Shown here one piece after another: positions 9,785 through 19,990 of a DNA stretch of 64,000 bases. A program made the position numbers and the translations under genes. The notes below the pieces were generated by a model, which saw only the letters and a list, made by a program, of their open reading frames with translations, was not told the DNA's origin and did no database searches. Source of the stretch: Symbiodinium natans (taxonomy: Eukaryota > Sar > Dinophyceae > Suessiales > Symbiodiniaceae); NCBI GenBank assembly GCA_905221605.1, contig CAJNDS010000102.1:248001-312000 (forward strand), in the 5' to 3' direction. Position 1 is the stretch's first letter. Each line of letters begins with the position of its first letter.

Positions 9785-10637
9785 GTTTTGGGCATAAGTC
9801 TTATTTCCGAAACCCCATCGGCCCGAGACACCAAACCCACCCCCGGCCCAAAGACATCGGCGCGAAGCCCCATCCTCCATCCGAAGTTGCCTTGTTGCAG
9901 CCAAACACCCTGCAAACCATGTAGAAAATCCCTACAAACCCCACAATTAAACCCTATACAAACCCTACAAATCCACCCTAAAGCCCTAAACCCTAAACCC
10001 TACAAAACCCTCCTCGAAATCCTACAAGCCCAAGCGGCCCTCCAGCAGCGGACGGGGAAGGCCCTCCACGGACACTTTCGCGGACGCTTGGGCCGCATTC
10101 GCCGACTCTTGTGGTTTGGGCTCCTTGGCTTGTTTTGTTCCTTCAAGTCTGCCTGGACCCAAAAGAACCCTATCCCTAAACCCTAAACCCTAAACCCCAA
10201 ACCCTAAACCCTAAACCCTAAAACCCTATCCCTAAACACTAAACCCTAAACCCTAAACCCTCAACTCAAACTACGAACCGAAAACCGTAAGACCCTTCAA
10301 GCATCTGGGCTCGCAGCCGCAAAGCCCGAAACCCAATCACCTGAAACCCTCGACCCTATAAATTCTAGGTATGCAGGGGTTTCGGGACGCGATGTTACTG
10401 CTGAAGTAGGGTCGGGATTGACTTTTTGCTTCTCTCATGCCATGCAGTTTATGGTCCCAGGGCCCCATACATGATGCATGTGCGTATATACAACGCAGTT
10501 TGTTTCTGTTACCTTGCGATTCTGCAATTGTTGATGCCTTTGTGGACTTCCTAGCATAGCTCTTCCAGCTACCACTGTCCAAGCACCTCATGCAAAGAAC
10601 ACGAAAGATGAATCTCTACACACCAAGTACTATTCTG

Positions 10638-11190
10638 CTATTTGCGCGTGGAAGGCTCTGCAACAGCGGAGCAGCAACGTGTCGGCGCCCCTGCCAATGC
10701 ACTGCGCACAGGGAGCCTCGATGTATGTGTCGAGGGGTTCAAGGTTTTGATGAGCTTGGGTTCGTGGCGTGTACTAGCCAATGCACTCGATGGCTGGGCA
10801 AGAATTAGGGTGGACATCTCAGGAACACCCCATGGGACATCGAAGGCAAGGGGCAGGGCTGCCAAAGCCTAAGCAGCGTTGCTGGCATCCTGAGGCGTGG
10901 GGGCGGCTGTGCGCTGTAGGCCTACCTCCGAGGCGGCATCGGTGATGTGAGCGTGGTCGAGCTTCACGCCGGCAGGGCCCCACAGCATGTTGGTTGCATT
11001 CTGCGCTTCAAGCTCGGGCAGCTTGGGCAAGGCTGCTGCTGCGGCAGCCTCCATCACCACTGCATCCTCCATCAGCACTGTCCTCAGAGCCTGGGCGGTA
11101 GTGGATGGGTCCTGCACTCCAGGCTGAGGCACTCGGGCCAGCGCAGCTCCACAGGGCCACGTCGAAGCTGGGTTGCCGCGCCATTCGGTT
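10638..11190 (-). CDS. OPR-repeat segment with one in-frame TAG
   Basis: One minus frame runs from about 11190 to 10638 with a single stop. It reads GVQDPSTTAQALRTVL, LPELEAQNATNMLWGPAG, PTPQDASNAA, then TAG at 10869-10871, then ALAALPLAF and continues without shift. Four OPR cores are recognisable. The TAG is in the same Trp/Arg/Gln column as in other units; STTAQALRTVL in the same segment has Gln there. Plus-strand open frames overlap but show no family motif. Confidence 0.6.
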
Positions 11191-11400
11191 GCCGCGTGCG
11201 CTTGCCTGGTCGTTGGGCTAAGTTAAGGCTCAGGGCTAACCGCGGATTAGACTGCGCATTTTCCGCTGCACAGAGCAGGAGCTGTTGTAAACAAAACAGA
11301 TAGGTTAATGGAAGAATTACAAAATAAATAAACAAATATATTACTAGCCATTGTTATTATTATTGATAAATCTATGAAGTAACTCAACTTCGGTTTTAAG
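11190..11400. other. No gene or repeat recognised
   Basis: The stretch turns AT-rich after 11290 and holds neither telomeric units nor hairpins. It is one of few such stretches; others are 35160-35450, 39740-39900, 40380-40640 and 45940-46050. Confidence 0.6.
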
Positions 11401-11700
11401 AATTGTCCGAGTGGGAGTCTACCCAGCCGTTAAGGGCAAGGTTCGAACTCTTTATGTGGAAGGCACTCTGCGAAAGGCCTAACATGAATGCTTCAGGAAG
11501 ACAGTGCATCCCGCGATGGTTCCTGACCCACGAAGAAACTACCTCAAAGGGTTCAGATCACCCCCTGCAAGCTGCACATCAAGATGCAAGATGTTTGCAG
11601 CGTGCTGTGCGTCCGACTCGGACAGGGCCCGCAGCACTTGCTCTGATAAGGCCGATGTCATCCTCGTCTCAAGACTCTAAGCCCCAGGACATGGACCACT

Positions 11701-11801
11701 ACCTGGGACCCTATTCACCTACAGTTTTACCGGATGTGTGTACTGAATAGGGTAGGGGATTGGGGGTACCTACTACTAAACTGTAGGCAAATAGGGTCTG
11801 G
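11701..11801. mobile_element. Type A inverted-repeat element
   Basis: Arms acctgggaccctattcacct and ctgtaggcaaatagggtctg. Confidence 0.85.
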
Positions 11802-11814
11802 AGTTCAGAAACCA

Positions 11815-12030
11815 AAATTGCAAGCCGTGGCCAAGCAGCCAAGAGCTCTCGTATCTGAGCTTGGCCACATCCCAGACTCTGCTCGCCAAGTTCTAGGGCG
11901 TGGGTTGCACGGCCAGAGTCGCGTGCACGAAGGCCTCGCGCGCGCGCGCTTGCGCTTGCTTGCTTCGCTTGAGATTCCCACGGTTGAGAGCAAGAGCAGC
12001 TGGCTTGACAAAGCTCAAATCCCCAGTCGA
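11815..12030 (-). CDS. OPR-repeat segment with in-frame TAG at a Gln position
   Basis: The minus frame reads SFVKPAALALNRGNLKRSKQ, REAFVHATLAVQPTP, TAG at 11893-11895, then NLASRVWDVAKLRYESSW. The stop sits exactly at the Gln of the PTPQNLA core. CAG to TAG needs one C-to-T change. No frameshift is seen. Confidence 0.6.
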
Positions 12031-12195
12031 TGTGTACTACCCTAACAAACCCAACAGCCGATCTAAAACACAACAACAAAAAGCCAAACCTTCTGGAAAT
12101 GGTCTGAATGACCCCTAAACCCTAAACCCTGAACCCTAAACTCTAAACCCTAAACCCTAAACCCCACACACCGAAAAGCCCTCGAGCCCTTACCC

Positions 12196-12308
12196 TGCTG
12201 GTCTCTACAGACCCATGGGCGCAGCGCCTCATCGAAGCGCCCATGCCGGAGTCTCAGGGCTCCAGGAGCTCGGACCCTGTTTGCCAGGGCCTGGCTTCCA
12301 GAGAGCCT
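12196..12308 (-). CDS. OPR-repeat exon-like segment
   Basis: The minus frame reads SGSQALANRVRAPGALRLRH and GRFDEALRPW with no stop. Helix-turn-helix pattern and QALAN core fit OPR. It lies between telomeric tracts. Confidence 0.6.
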
Positions 12309-12405
12309 GGCTTGGGATGCTTCTCCCCTTGTACTGGGTTTAGGGTTTAGGGTTTAGGGTTTAGGGTTTTTTTGTTTTAAGGGTTTAGGGTTTAGGGGTT
12401 CTGGC

Positions 12406-12478
12406 TTGGGATGTTTTCCCTTATAGAGTCCTCAATGGGGGTTATGATGATAATGGGGGGACTTAAGGGGGAGCTTCC
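12406..12478. mobile_element. Type B element, truncated
   Basis: Left arm ttgggatgttttcccttat is clear; the right arm is largely lost. A telomeric tract lies directly before it. Confidence 0.6.
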
Positions 12479-13129
12479 AAAGTGCCTGGGTTTGAGGGGT
12501 GTTGCTGGGGCTTCGTGCATGTGGCGATCATGCACAGGATCGCTCCAGGCTGTATGATGGTAAGTTCCCTGTGGGAGAGCAGTTGGCTTGTGCCTGCCCG
12601 AGGCAACTTGACAGATCTCCATCTTTCGCACGCGAAAAGCAAAACAACAGCAATCAACACATCAGTGTGGACCTTCCCCTGAGGCCCGGAAAGAAAAAGA
12701 CTTGTTCGCTGCTGTTTGTTGTTTGTTTTTGGATCTTGTTGCATTTTGCGCAAGTGCGGATGCACAGTCCCGGGGGGCATTTCCTACAACGAACCAGGAA
12801 GAAGATGACAATGTTGGTTCCAGGGTGAGTTATTGCATAGGTCATGGGAGGCTCCTCAGACTGCCCCATGCAAACAAAGACCGCTCTGTTCATCCTTCCC
12901 CCGCCGATAAGCAAACTTGTCTGGCGTTAGACCTTACCCCCCCCCCCCCCTATCTCTTAGAAGGGAATGAGGGAACTAGGGCGCTGTTTTACCCTTTAAG
13001 GGAGTCTATCGGTAGTTCTTCATTTACTACTTTCTACTAAGGACCAGCCACTTAAGCCATCCCTCCGGGCATCTGACCTTCAATATGTAACCTCCCCCCC
13101 CTGCCTCCCGGTGAGCACAACCGGACTGA

Positions 13130-13312
13130 TTGCTTTGCTTTTTGTTAGCAGCCCTTTTGTAACAATTTTTACCGAAGAGCAAAGTGGGCACCTTAAGGGC
13201 ATGGGCCATGGTCTTTAAGTGCTGCCGGGATGCCAAAGACCATCGCAAGCCGCGGCCCCAGAGGAATCGGACAGCTGCGGGCGTTGCACCTGCACTTTGC
13301 CGGAGCCTTGCG
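13130..13312 (-). CDS. Possible OPR-repeat segment
   Basis: The minus frame reads ATPAAVRFLWGRGLRWSLAS and LKTMAHALKVPTLLFGKN, open over 60 codons. Degenerate OPR-like helices; no PQN core. A telomeric tract lies directly upstream at 13323-13361. Confidence 0.35.
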
Positions 13313-13512
13313 CTGCCTTGGCTGTTTAGGGTTTAGGGTTTAGGGTTTAGGGTTTAGGGTTTCCCGTGGGCGTGCTTAAGCTGGTGCCCCATGTTCCGTG
13401 AAGGCTGCCTCCCACCCATGTCAACCACGCCCAAGGGCCATGCCCTACGAGCTTGTGATAGGGAATCGGGGAAGTAAGTATCCTATATACTCCCGTCAAG
13501 GGTATATGTAGC

Positions 13513-13600
13513 AGGACAAGCTGCGTTCGCCAGGTTTTGTGGCGAGGGCTCTCAGATCATCTCAATGCTAGAACCTGCGCTTGGAGAGACGGAGAAAAAT
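13513..13600 (-). CDS. OPR-repeat segment with in-frame TGA
   Basis: The minus frame reads SSIEMI, TGA at 13552-13554, then EPSPQNLANAACP. PQNLANAA is a canonical OPR core. The TGA is upstream of the core, where no Trp is demanded, so it tests the pseudogene alternative. Confidence 0.5.
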
Positions 13601-14029
13601 CATGAGACAATTTCATGACTGTGAATATTCTTACACACTACAATATTCAGATATGTATATAGATAGAGAGAGATATATATGCATGTATGTATGCATGCTT
13701 TTTACTTGTTGTTTCATTCAATTACTATATTCATAAAGGCTTTTGGGGTTCTCCCTAGCTGACTGAGTCGGACTGCAACTGGTGCTGGGCTCAGGGAATA
13801 TACAGAATATACCTGTACCGATTTATGGGGGAGGGTTGATCTGAGGTTGCAACCATGGGCATTTCGTATGGTCCCTTACCCTTGTTTGAAGGGATCCGAA
13901 GCATGGGCCCTTATTCTGTATAGTGCACAAGGGTTGTATGTCAGGGGACCCAAAGTAAGGGAACATACACGGAACCCTAGAGTTGAAGGGTTTAGGGTTT
14001 AGGGTTTAGGGTTTAGGGCTACACTACTC

Positions 14030-14180
14030 CGATCCGGCCTCCCAGCGCCTCCGGGATCGCCAAGCCCCTGTGCAGCAAGCTGCCAAGAGTTCGCGTCCTG
14101 TTGGCCAGTCCCTGGGGGCTACCTGCCATGGGCTGCTCTTGGGGGGGTTCTAGGATTTGTGGCAAGCCTGTGCCCAATGA
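14030..14180 (-). CDS. OPR-repeat exon-like segment
   Basis: The minus frame reads MAGSPQGLANRTRTLGSLLH and RGLAIPEALGG, a good OPR core, ending at a telomeric tract. The open frame extends into a type M hairpin, which is probably not coding. Confidence 0.6.
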
Positions 14181-14225
14181 CCCAACCCACAACCCCAAAG
14201 TGTCTACACTAGTTGTTGAGTCGGT

Positions 14226-14348
14226 CAAGTTGGGCATTTCCCAAAAATAGGGAACCCGAATATACCCCCCCAAATACTAAAAACCCTTTTTGATAGGAAC
14301 CCCCCAAAAGGGGACCCCTCCCCCACTGTTTCCGGAAACCCCCAGTTG
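14226..14348. mobile_element. Type M element
   Basis: Ggcatttcccaaaaataggg at one side and tttccggaaaccccc at the other, with ggaacccccc/ggggacccc inside. Related sequence is at 3755-3860, 31715-31775, 33641-33755, 38810-38895, 42029-42138, 52132-52220 and 56460-56580. Confidence 0.6.
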
Positions 14349-14355
14349 GTGTGCG

Positions 14356-14450
14356 CGCTGTGGGAATAGCCCAGGAGCACTCCGGAACGCGCTGCCAAAG
14401 CTGCGCAGCCATTGCCTGGACCGTCTCAGGGCCGGCCTGCACCCAGGAAC
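14356..14450 (-). CDS. OPR-repeat exon-like segment
   Basis: The minus frame reads VQAGPETVQAMAAQLWQRVP and ECSWAIPTA. The core PETVQAMAAQL has Gln in the Trp column. It lies between a type M and a type E hairpin element. Confidence 0.5.
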
Positions 14451-14465
14451 CACAGCCCTTCACTT

Positions 14466-14581
14466 TTTTGGGGCACCACATGAACCACAAAACTGGGGGG
14501 GCCTATCCCGTAGGCTGCGCTAAGTCCTATTAAGGTATATATGAAGCATAAACCCTTTCAGGGTTCATTTCGTCCCCAAGG
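14466..14581. mobile_element. Type E inverted-repeat element
   Basis: Arms ttggggcaccacatgaacc and ggttcatttcgtccccaa. Confidence 0.85.
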
Positions 14582-14759
14582 TTCGCAGCTAGTGGTTCGA
14601 CAAGTTCCGGGCTGTAGGACGGACTCCTTCCACTCTGCTTTTCCCACTCTCCGCCACTTTCGCCGTATGTCGGCTTCGAATGCTCTCTTCAATGTACTTT
14701 TCAACAAGTCAATCTAGGGTTCATCATGGACGGCTTATCTAGTTTTTAACGCCCTTTGC

Positions 14760-14930
14760 TTTCGGTAGCCTGAAATCCAACTCGGCCCTTTTTTGTGGAG
14801 CTCCACATGCAGATTCTCCATGATGCACAGAAGGCTTCGATTCTGTAAATGGTACCTGCTGCAGCTTCGCCAACGTCTGGACACTGTTCCTGGGCTCAGG
14901 CAGACGACATGCAGCTACAGTACCATCAGC
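14760..14930 (-). CDS. OPR-repeat exon-like segment
   Basis: The minus frame reads PEPRNSVQTLAKLQQVPFTE and remains open about 70 codons. The RNSVQTLAKL core is OPR-like with Gln in the usual Trp column, the comparator for the stop-bearing unit at 6395. Confidence 0.5.
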
Positions 14931-15059
14931 TACTGGTAGGGAAAGGGTGACGGGGCACCTCATTGAAGAGGATACATCTTCTTTTCCTAGCTATGATCAA
15001 GGCTAGGCTAGGAAGCAAGCAGACTCTAGAAACTCAGTCCAAAGCGTCAAGAACCGGTC

Positions 15060-15165
15060 CACCTGCCTGAACCTCCCCTGCACAAGCCCAGCCGCGCCAG
15101 TCCCTGAGCACTGGGCTCCGGCAAGCGCCTCTGCAGTGCCTTTGCAGGCGGCAGCACTGCCGCAG
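15060..15165 (-). CDS. OPR-repeat exon-like segment
   Basis: The minus frame reads KALQRRLPEPSAQGLARLGL, an OPR core, inside an 68-codon open frame. GC content is high compared with flanking repeats. Confidence 0.5.
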
Positions 15166-15299
15166 CACCGCAATGGAGGAGGGCCGTGCGCGCCCACCCT
15201 GGCACGGCCCAATTCCGTGACTCAGCCCATACGCCCCCTCGGAGAAAACACAAGCCCTAAGCCCTAAGCCGTAAACCCTAAACCCTAAACCACTTTCAG

Positions 15300-15372
15300 C
15301 CCTGAGCCTGCGTTCGCCGGGCCCTGGGCGTCAAGCTCGGCCAGTCGCTGCGCAGCATGGCCTCGCAGGGGG
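15300..15372 (-). CDS. OPR-repeat exon-like segment
   Basis: The minus frame reads AQRLAELDAQGPANAGSG, a short OPR core placed between two telomeric tracts of opposite orientation (15262-15292 and 15374-15427). It is the most upstream OPR unit I recognise in this cluster. Confidence 0.5.
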
Positions 15373-15574
15373 AGGGTTTAGGGTTTAGGGTTTAGGATTT
15401 AGGATTTAGGGTTTAGTGTTTAGGGTTGTGGGATTTTTTGTTAAGTTTAGGGTTATAGGGAAGGAGCTGTGTCCAGAAAAGGCAAATAAGAAGCCTTACA
15501 GTGGCTACGGGCTGCAGGATTTGGAGCCCGAAAAATGCATCTCTTGATTTTCTCGGGTCATCTCGGGATTGGCC

Positions 15575-15690
15575 TTGGGGACGAGATGAAACCTAAAGGG
15601 GTTTATGGTTCGTATACCTCAATAGGACTTATTCATTATAGTAGTATAGGGTAGATGACCCCAATTTTAGGGTTCATGTGGTCCCCAAAA
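15575..15690. mobile_element. Type E inverted-repeat element, reverse orientation
   Basis: Arms ttggggacgagatgaaacc and ggttcatgtggtccccaa; the inner sequence is inverted relative to 9676-9784. Confidence 0.87.
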
Positions 15691-15719
15691 TAGAGGCATA
15701 ACACTAAAACCCAAACCGG

Positions 15720-15825
15720 CCGCAGGTCAAGTCCACTTGGGGGGTCAAGCGGCCCAGGGCTCGTCGCAGAAGCTCGGCGTGCGCCTGCAAACTCCGGGCA
15801 TTGGGCTCGTCGGCTGACTTTTAGA
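15720..15825 (-). CDS. Coding-like segment upstream of OPR array
   Basis: The minus frame reads KSADEPNARSLQAHAELLRR and ALGRLTPQVDLTCG, open between a type E hairpin and a telomeric tract. It may be a degenerate repeat unit of the same gene; no definite core. Confidence 0.3.
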
Positions 15826-16984
15826 CCCTAAACCCTAAACCCTAAACCCTACAGTAAACCCTAAACCCTAAACCCCTAAACCCTAAACCCTCAACCCTAA
15901 ACCCTCATGTAGAGATGAAAGCGAATCATGGGTCCCTTATGCCATGTGCCACATGCAGAAGCGGTCTGGGCTTGGGGATTCGGGTTTCGGGCTCACAGCT
16001 CAGGCCTGAGCAGTTTTTGAAGGCTTAGTGTTCAGGGTTTAGGGTTTAGGGTTTAAAGGTTGCATGGGGTATTGAGGTTTATGGGATGAGAAGGTGTAAG
16101 GTTCGGCGGCCGCCTGGAAATCTCGACGCGCTGCTTCGACAGCCTAGGTCACCACCGAATGCATGGCCGCCGCGTTCCTGCGGCCATCTGCTCTGGCAGA
16201 CGGTGGCAAAGCAAGAAGTGCGCCCAGTATCGCTCTCAGTGTTAAAATCCCACATCGCGTGGCTATCCTACAGTAGGAGCCACCCTGCTGCCCCTGGCAC
16301 CCATTCACCAGCTACAGCCGTCTGCCTACAAGCTGGCATTTGCTATGCTTGCGAATGTTCTTTGTTTTTTTATTGCGGAGACCCCTCAACGCCAAGCTCT
16401 TGAGCCTGGAGGGGCAGCGACACATCATGGTCATTTGTGGCCAAAGTGCGAACAAGACATTGTCAGAATGCCTTGGGAACCTTCAATGCATGTTGTTCCG
16501 TTGCGACGGGTTCCATGACCCTTAATTAGGATTCATGTACCTCATGAATATACACTTGGGCCTTAAAGTGCTTTGGGGCCCAAAACCCTAAACCCTAAAA
16601 CCTAAACCCTCAACCCTAAACCCTAGGGTGAGGAAAAGCACCCGGCTGCAAACGCTAGGCCTGGACCATGCTGGGCTCGTCGGTTATAAGTTTTCGCCTC
16701 AGAGACGCGGATCGATCTTGGGTTTAGGGTTTAGGGTGTAGGGTTTAGGGTTCAGGGTTTCGAGTTTAGGGGCTTAGGGTTTAGGTTCCCCCCCCCCTCC
16801 AACCTTCCGGCTACCATGAAAGCTTGTCACATCGCATCATACAACTTCGAGAGCTGCAAAGACCTCCCCTTTTTGCAGCCGGACTGAGGGCGTTGCCGGA
16901 ATGCTGAGGGCGCTGCCGCAAACTCAGCACTAATTACAGACCTCCCCTAAACCCTAAACCCTAAACTCTAAACCCTTAACCGTA

Positions 16985-17088
16985 AGCTGGGCAGCCGACT
17001 CCTGCAGCAGAGCTGAGGCGCTCTGCTGCTGCTCTCTTGCGTCGCGCACCGCGGCGATGATTCCTGGAGATGGCATCTGCTTCCGGTG
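16985..17088 (-). CDS. Coding-like island, unassigned
   Basis: The minus frame reads MPSPGIIAAVRDAREQQQSA and SALLQESAAQL, GC-rich, exactly bounded by two telomeric tracts. No family recognised. It has the size and flanks of the exons further down the same strand. Confidence 0.3.
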
Positions 17089-17156
17089 CCCTAAACCCTA
17101 AACCCTAAACCCTAAACCCTAAACCCTAAACCCTAAACCCTAAACCCTAAACCCTA
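17089..17156 (-). repeat. Telomeric array, about 9 CCCTAAA units
   Basis: Perfect units bounded on one side by a coding-like island and on the other by a type B hairpin. Confidence 0.97.
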
Positions 17157-17162
17157 TCTTGA

Positions 17163-17236
17163 GCTGTTATCCCCTTATACTAGCCCCCTAGTGTAATCCC
17201 TATCAAGGAATGCTAGTATAAGGGGCAACATCCCAA
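17163..17236. mobile_element. Type B inverted-repeat element
   Basis: Arms ccccttatactagc and gctagtataaggggcaacat. Confidence 0.85.
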
Positions 17237-17327
17237 ATCCTATCCAAACAAACGGCAACATCTCCTGTGCACAGCTCATGCCCCTGTTTAGGGTTAAGGG
17301 TTTAGGGCTGAATACGATCCTGTTAAA

Positions 17328-17428
17328 TTGGGATCTTCCCCTCATACTAGCAGTCCTTAATCGGGATGATAATCGGGGGTGCTATAACCCCTACTAAGGA
17401 CTGCTAGAACAAGGGGAAACATCCGAAC
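17328..17428. mobile_element. Type B inverted-repeat element
   Basis: Arms ttgggatcttcccctcatac and aaggggaaacatccgaa; 92 bp from the previous copy. Confidence 0.88.
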
Positions 17429-17642
17429 TCTTAAACCCAAGAACTGTAAATTGTCCCAAGGGCCACCCCCCCCCCCCCCCCCCCAAACCCTAAACCTAAA
17501 CCCTAAACCCTAAACCCTAAACCCTAAACCCTAAACCCTAAACCCTAACTTTGGAAACCCCTACATGTCACTGCTGCGCCTTCGGCCCGGCCCTCATCGA
17601 ACGGGAGGGGCGCACGCTCCTCCTCCTCCGCCCCCTCCTGCT

Positions 17643-17757
17643 AGGGTTTAGGGTTTAGGGTTTAGGGTTTAGGGTTTAGGGTTTAGGGGTTAGGCAGTTT
17701 AGGGTTTAGGGTTTGGGGTTTAGGGTTGAGGGTTTAGGGTTTAGGGTTGAGGGTTGG
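17643..17757 (+). repeat. Telomeric array with variants
   Basis: Seven perfect units followed by degenerate ones (TTGAGGG, TTTGGGG). Confidence 0.95.
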
Positions 17758-18257
17758 TGAAGGATTTTTGTAGATCTATTCCAAGTTGTCCAGCAACACA
17801 GGGCCAGGCAAAGCTGCTTAGCAGCAGAACGCTTCTGAAAGCTGTGAAATCCTGAACGCCTGAAAAGCTATGAAATCTCTCGAACTCTCTCAATGTGCTC
17901 ATCTGATAAAAACGCTAAACCCTAAACCCCTAAACCCGTAACCCTAAACCCCTAAAACCCTTTCGCATCTTCTGGGAACCCTAAACCCTAAACCCTGAAG
18001 CAAGGAGCTCACAGGATCCAACCTTTGAAAGGGAAACTGAAGGCTCAGGGCGTGGGGTTGCCGGCCTCCTCCCCGTCCTCGTCCTCCTCCTGCTACAAAT
18101 ATCCCACAACCCTATGCTGCCCTAGCATCGTATTTACAAACAACCCAAAACCCTATACTATACTTTCCTAGCATAACATTTACAAACAACCCAAAAACCC
18201 TATACTTTCCCAGTATAGCATCTGTCATCATGGGTGGTGTTTGCTTCATCGTCTTGT

Positions 18258-18368
18258 CCCAGAGGGTCCATTTGTAGTACTAGTCTGGAATTAGGTACCC
18301 CAAAACCATACTAAATAGGGTTTTGGGGTATCTAATTCCGTAATAGTGCTACAGATGGACCCTCTGGG
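18258..18368. repeat. Single-copy hairpin element, type I
   Basis: Long near-perfect arms cccagagggtccatttgtag and ctacagatggaccctctggg, inner ggaattaggtaccccaaaac and complement. Only copy here, and very young by arm identity. Confidence 0.93.
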
Positions 18369-18460
18369 TGTATATGTTTACCCAAGTTAACGCCATTGCT
18401 TCGGCGGGTCTTGAAGCGGCTAGAGGAGACTTCGGGCTCGCTGCTTGCGGTTGCAGGAAC

Positions 18461-18605
18461 GGGTTTAGGGTTTAGGGTTTGGTTTAGGGTTTAGGGTTTA
18501 GGGTTTAGGGTTTAGGGTTTAGGGTTTAGGGTTTAGGGTTTAGGGTTTAGGGTTTAGGGTTTAGGGTTTAGGGTTTAGGGTTTAGGGTTTAGGGTTTAGG
18601 GTTTG
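18461..18605 (+). repeat. Telomeric array, about 20 TTTAGGG units
   Basis: The longest perfect array in the window, ending in a G run. It borders a short coding-like minus segment (18390-18460). Confidence 0.98.
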
Positions 18606-19078
18606 GGGGGGGGGAGGGGTCCATGAACTGAGCAGTCTCTAACCGTCATCAGAAAACAACCTCAACCAAGGATTCAAGAGCCCCAAAATACTGGAAGATA
18701 AGAATCCGTATGTGGGCTCAATAAGGAAGAATGCCTTTTACTTTTTGAGGGGTTCCTAATACTTCTTGCAGCATACATGTGTGCAACCCTATTCCTACTA
18801 CGTATTTACCCCACCAACAAACCAAACAACAAAAACATTCTTCCTAATCAGGGTAAGATGGGATTAGGGGTTCTTATGCAAATGGCCGATTATGGTACTA
18901 AGGGTAATATTATGGGGGGGATTATCATTGTTTATCCTTTGGGGGGGGTTCTTAAACCCTAAACCCTATAAGCCCTAAACCCTAAACCCTAAACCTTAAA
19001 CCCTAAACCCTAAGCTCACAAGAGCCCCGAGGTGCGGACCTCGGGATCTGCTTCGAGCGACGTGGCCTGCTGGGTTTC

Positions 19079-19214
19079 TTACTGTTGGTTCGTAGGGAAT
19101 GAGGGAATGAGGTACCCTAATATACCCTTTAAGGTTTAGGGTTTAAGGTTTAGGGTTTAGGGTTTAGGGTTAGAGGGTGCCTCATTCCCTCATTCCCTAC
19201 TAACCAGCAGTAAG
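19079..19214. mobile_element. Type F element containing telomeric repeats
   Basis: Arms ttactgttggttcgtaggga and tccctactaaccagcagtaa, with five TTTAGGG or TTTAAGG units at the centre. Confidence 0.92.
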
Positions 19215-19365
19215 GTTTAGGGTTTGCTCAACTTAGGGTTTCGGATTTAAGGCAATCCTATCCCGAAGGGCCCAGGCATCTTTGTGGCGGGCCATTTTGG
19301 GTGTAGGGCTTCTGCAAGCACACTCTGCAAGAGCAGGGTTTAGGGTTTAGGGTGGGATATTTTGC

Positions 19366-19428
19366 CCTAAACCCTAAACCCTAAACCCTAAACCCTAAAC
19401 CCTAAACCCTAAACCCTAAACCCTAACT
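19366..19428 (-). repeat. Telomeric array, about 9 CCCTAAA units
   Basis: Near-perfect units, 14 bp from a two-unit tract of opposite orientation (19338-19352), a head-to-head arrangement. Confidence 0.96.
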
Positions 19429-19537
19429 CGGTTACTGTAATAAAGTCACCCTTCAAGATCAGAGCGTCCAGCTTGCACGTGGGGCCTTTTGGGGACTGGG
19501 TTTGAGGGTAAATCGACCTTTCAGTCCGTTGGGGAGC

Positions 19538-19662
19538 AAATGGACCTTGAAAAGAAGATCATACACCTATACTATTCTCATCCCTCTTAAGGTATATAAC
19601 CTTTACCTTTAAACCCTAAACCCTAAACCCATAAACCCTTTTTCAGGGTTCACCAGGTCCCT
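19538..19662. mobile_element. Type E element containing telomeric units
   Basis: Diverged arms gttggggagcaaatggacct and gggttcaccaggtccc with two CCCTAAA units inside. Confidence 0.65.
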
Positions 19663-19664
19663 TT

Positions 19665-19770
19665 CAGTCGAAGAGCACTTGAACCGTCTGAAACGAAAAG
19701 CTGAGCACCCGTGCCCTCACCGACACGGCACGCGGCTCGGAGCGCCTCAAAGCAGAGGCTTCTCTGGGCT
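19665..19770 (-). CDS. Coding-like island, unassigned
   Basis: The minus frame reads QAQRSLCFEALRAACRVGEG and TGAQLFVSDGSSALRL between a type E hairpin and a telomeric repeat. No family recognised. Confidence 0.3.
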
Positions 19771-19805
19771 TGGTGTTTTCTGGGTTTGATATTTAGGGTT
19801 TAGGG

Positions 19806-19990
19806 TGAGCCTTGCTAAGATTTCTGACTTTAACATCCTAATCGAAAAAGGCACCGAGCGAGGCATTCATGTGACCCTGGATCTCACATTACCATGCAGA
19901 GCATGGCCGTCTCCACGCAGCTTCGATGTTGAGAATCCGAACCAGAAACTCCCCCGCCCTCCTCTGTGTCTCCTCCTCGGATTTGCATCC
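19806..19990 (-). CDS. Coding-like island with in-frame TAA and TAG
   Basis: The minus frame starts GCKSEEETQRRAGEFLVRIL and runs to an AAG/GC donor-like site at the telomeric edge, but contains TAA and TAG. A 62-codon plus-strand frame also covers it. The strand is undecided; listed because the stops resemble those in the OPR units. Confidence 0.2.

Noticed and set aside
11404-11450. A-box- and B-box-like pair resembling a tRNA or tRNA-derived SINE
   Set aside because: Box spacing is too short and no cloverleaf can be drawn.
12702-13040. Plus-strand frame with a signal-peptide-like start
   Set aside because: It begins with TTG, not ATG, crosses a C run and overlaps other open frames; no family support.
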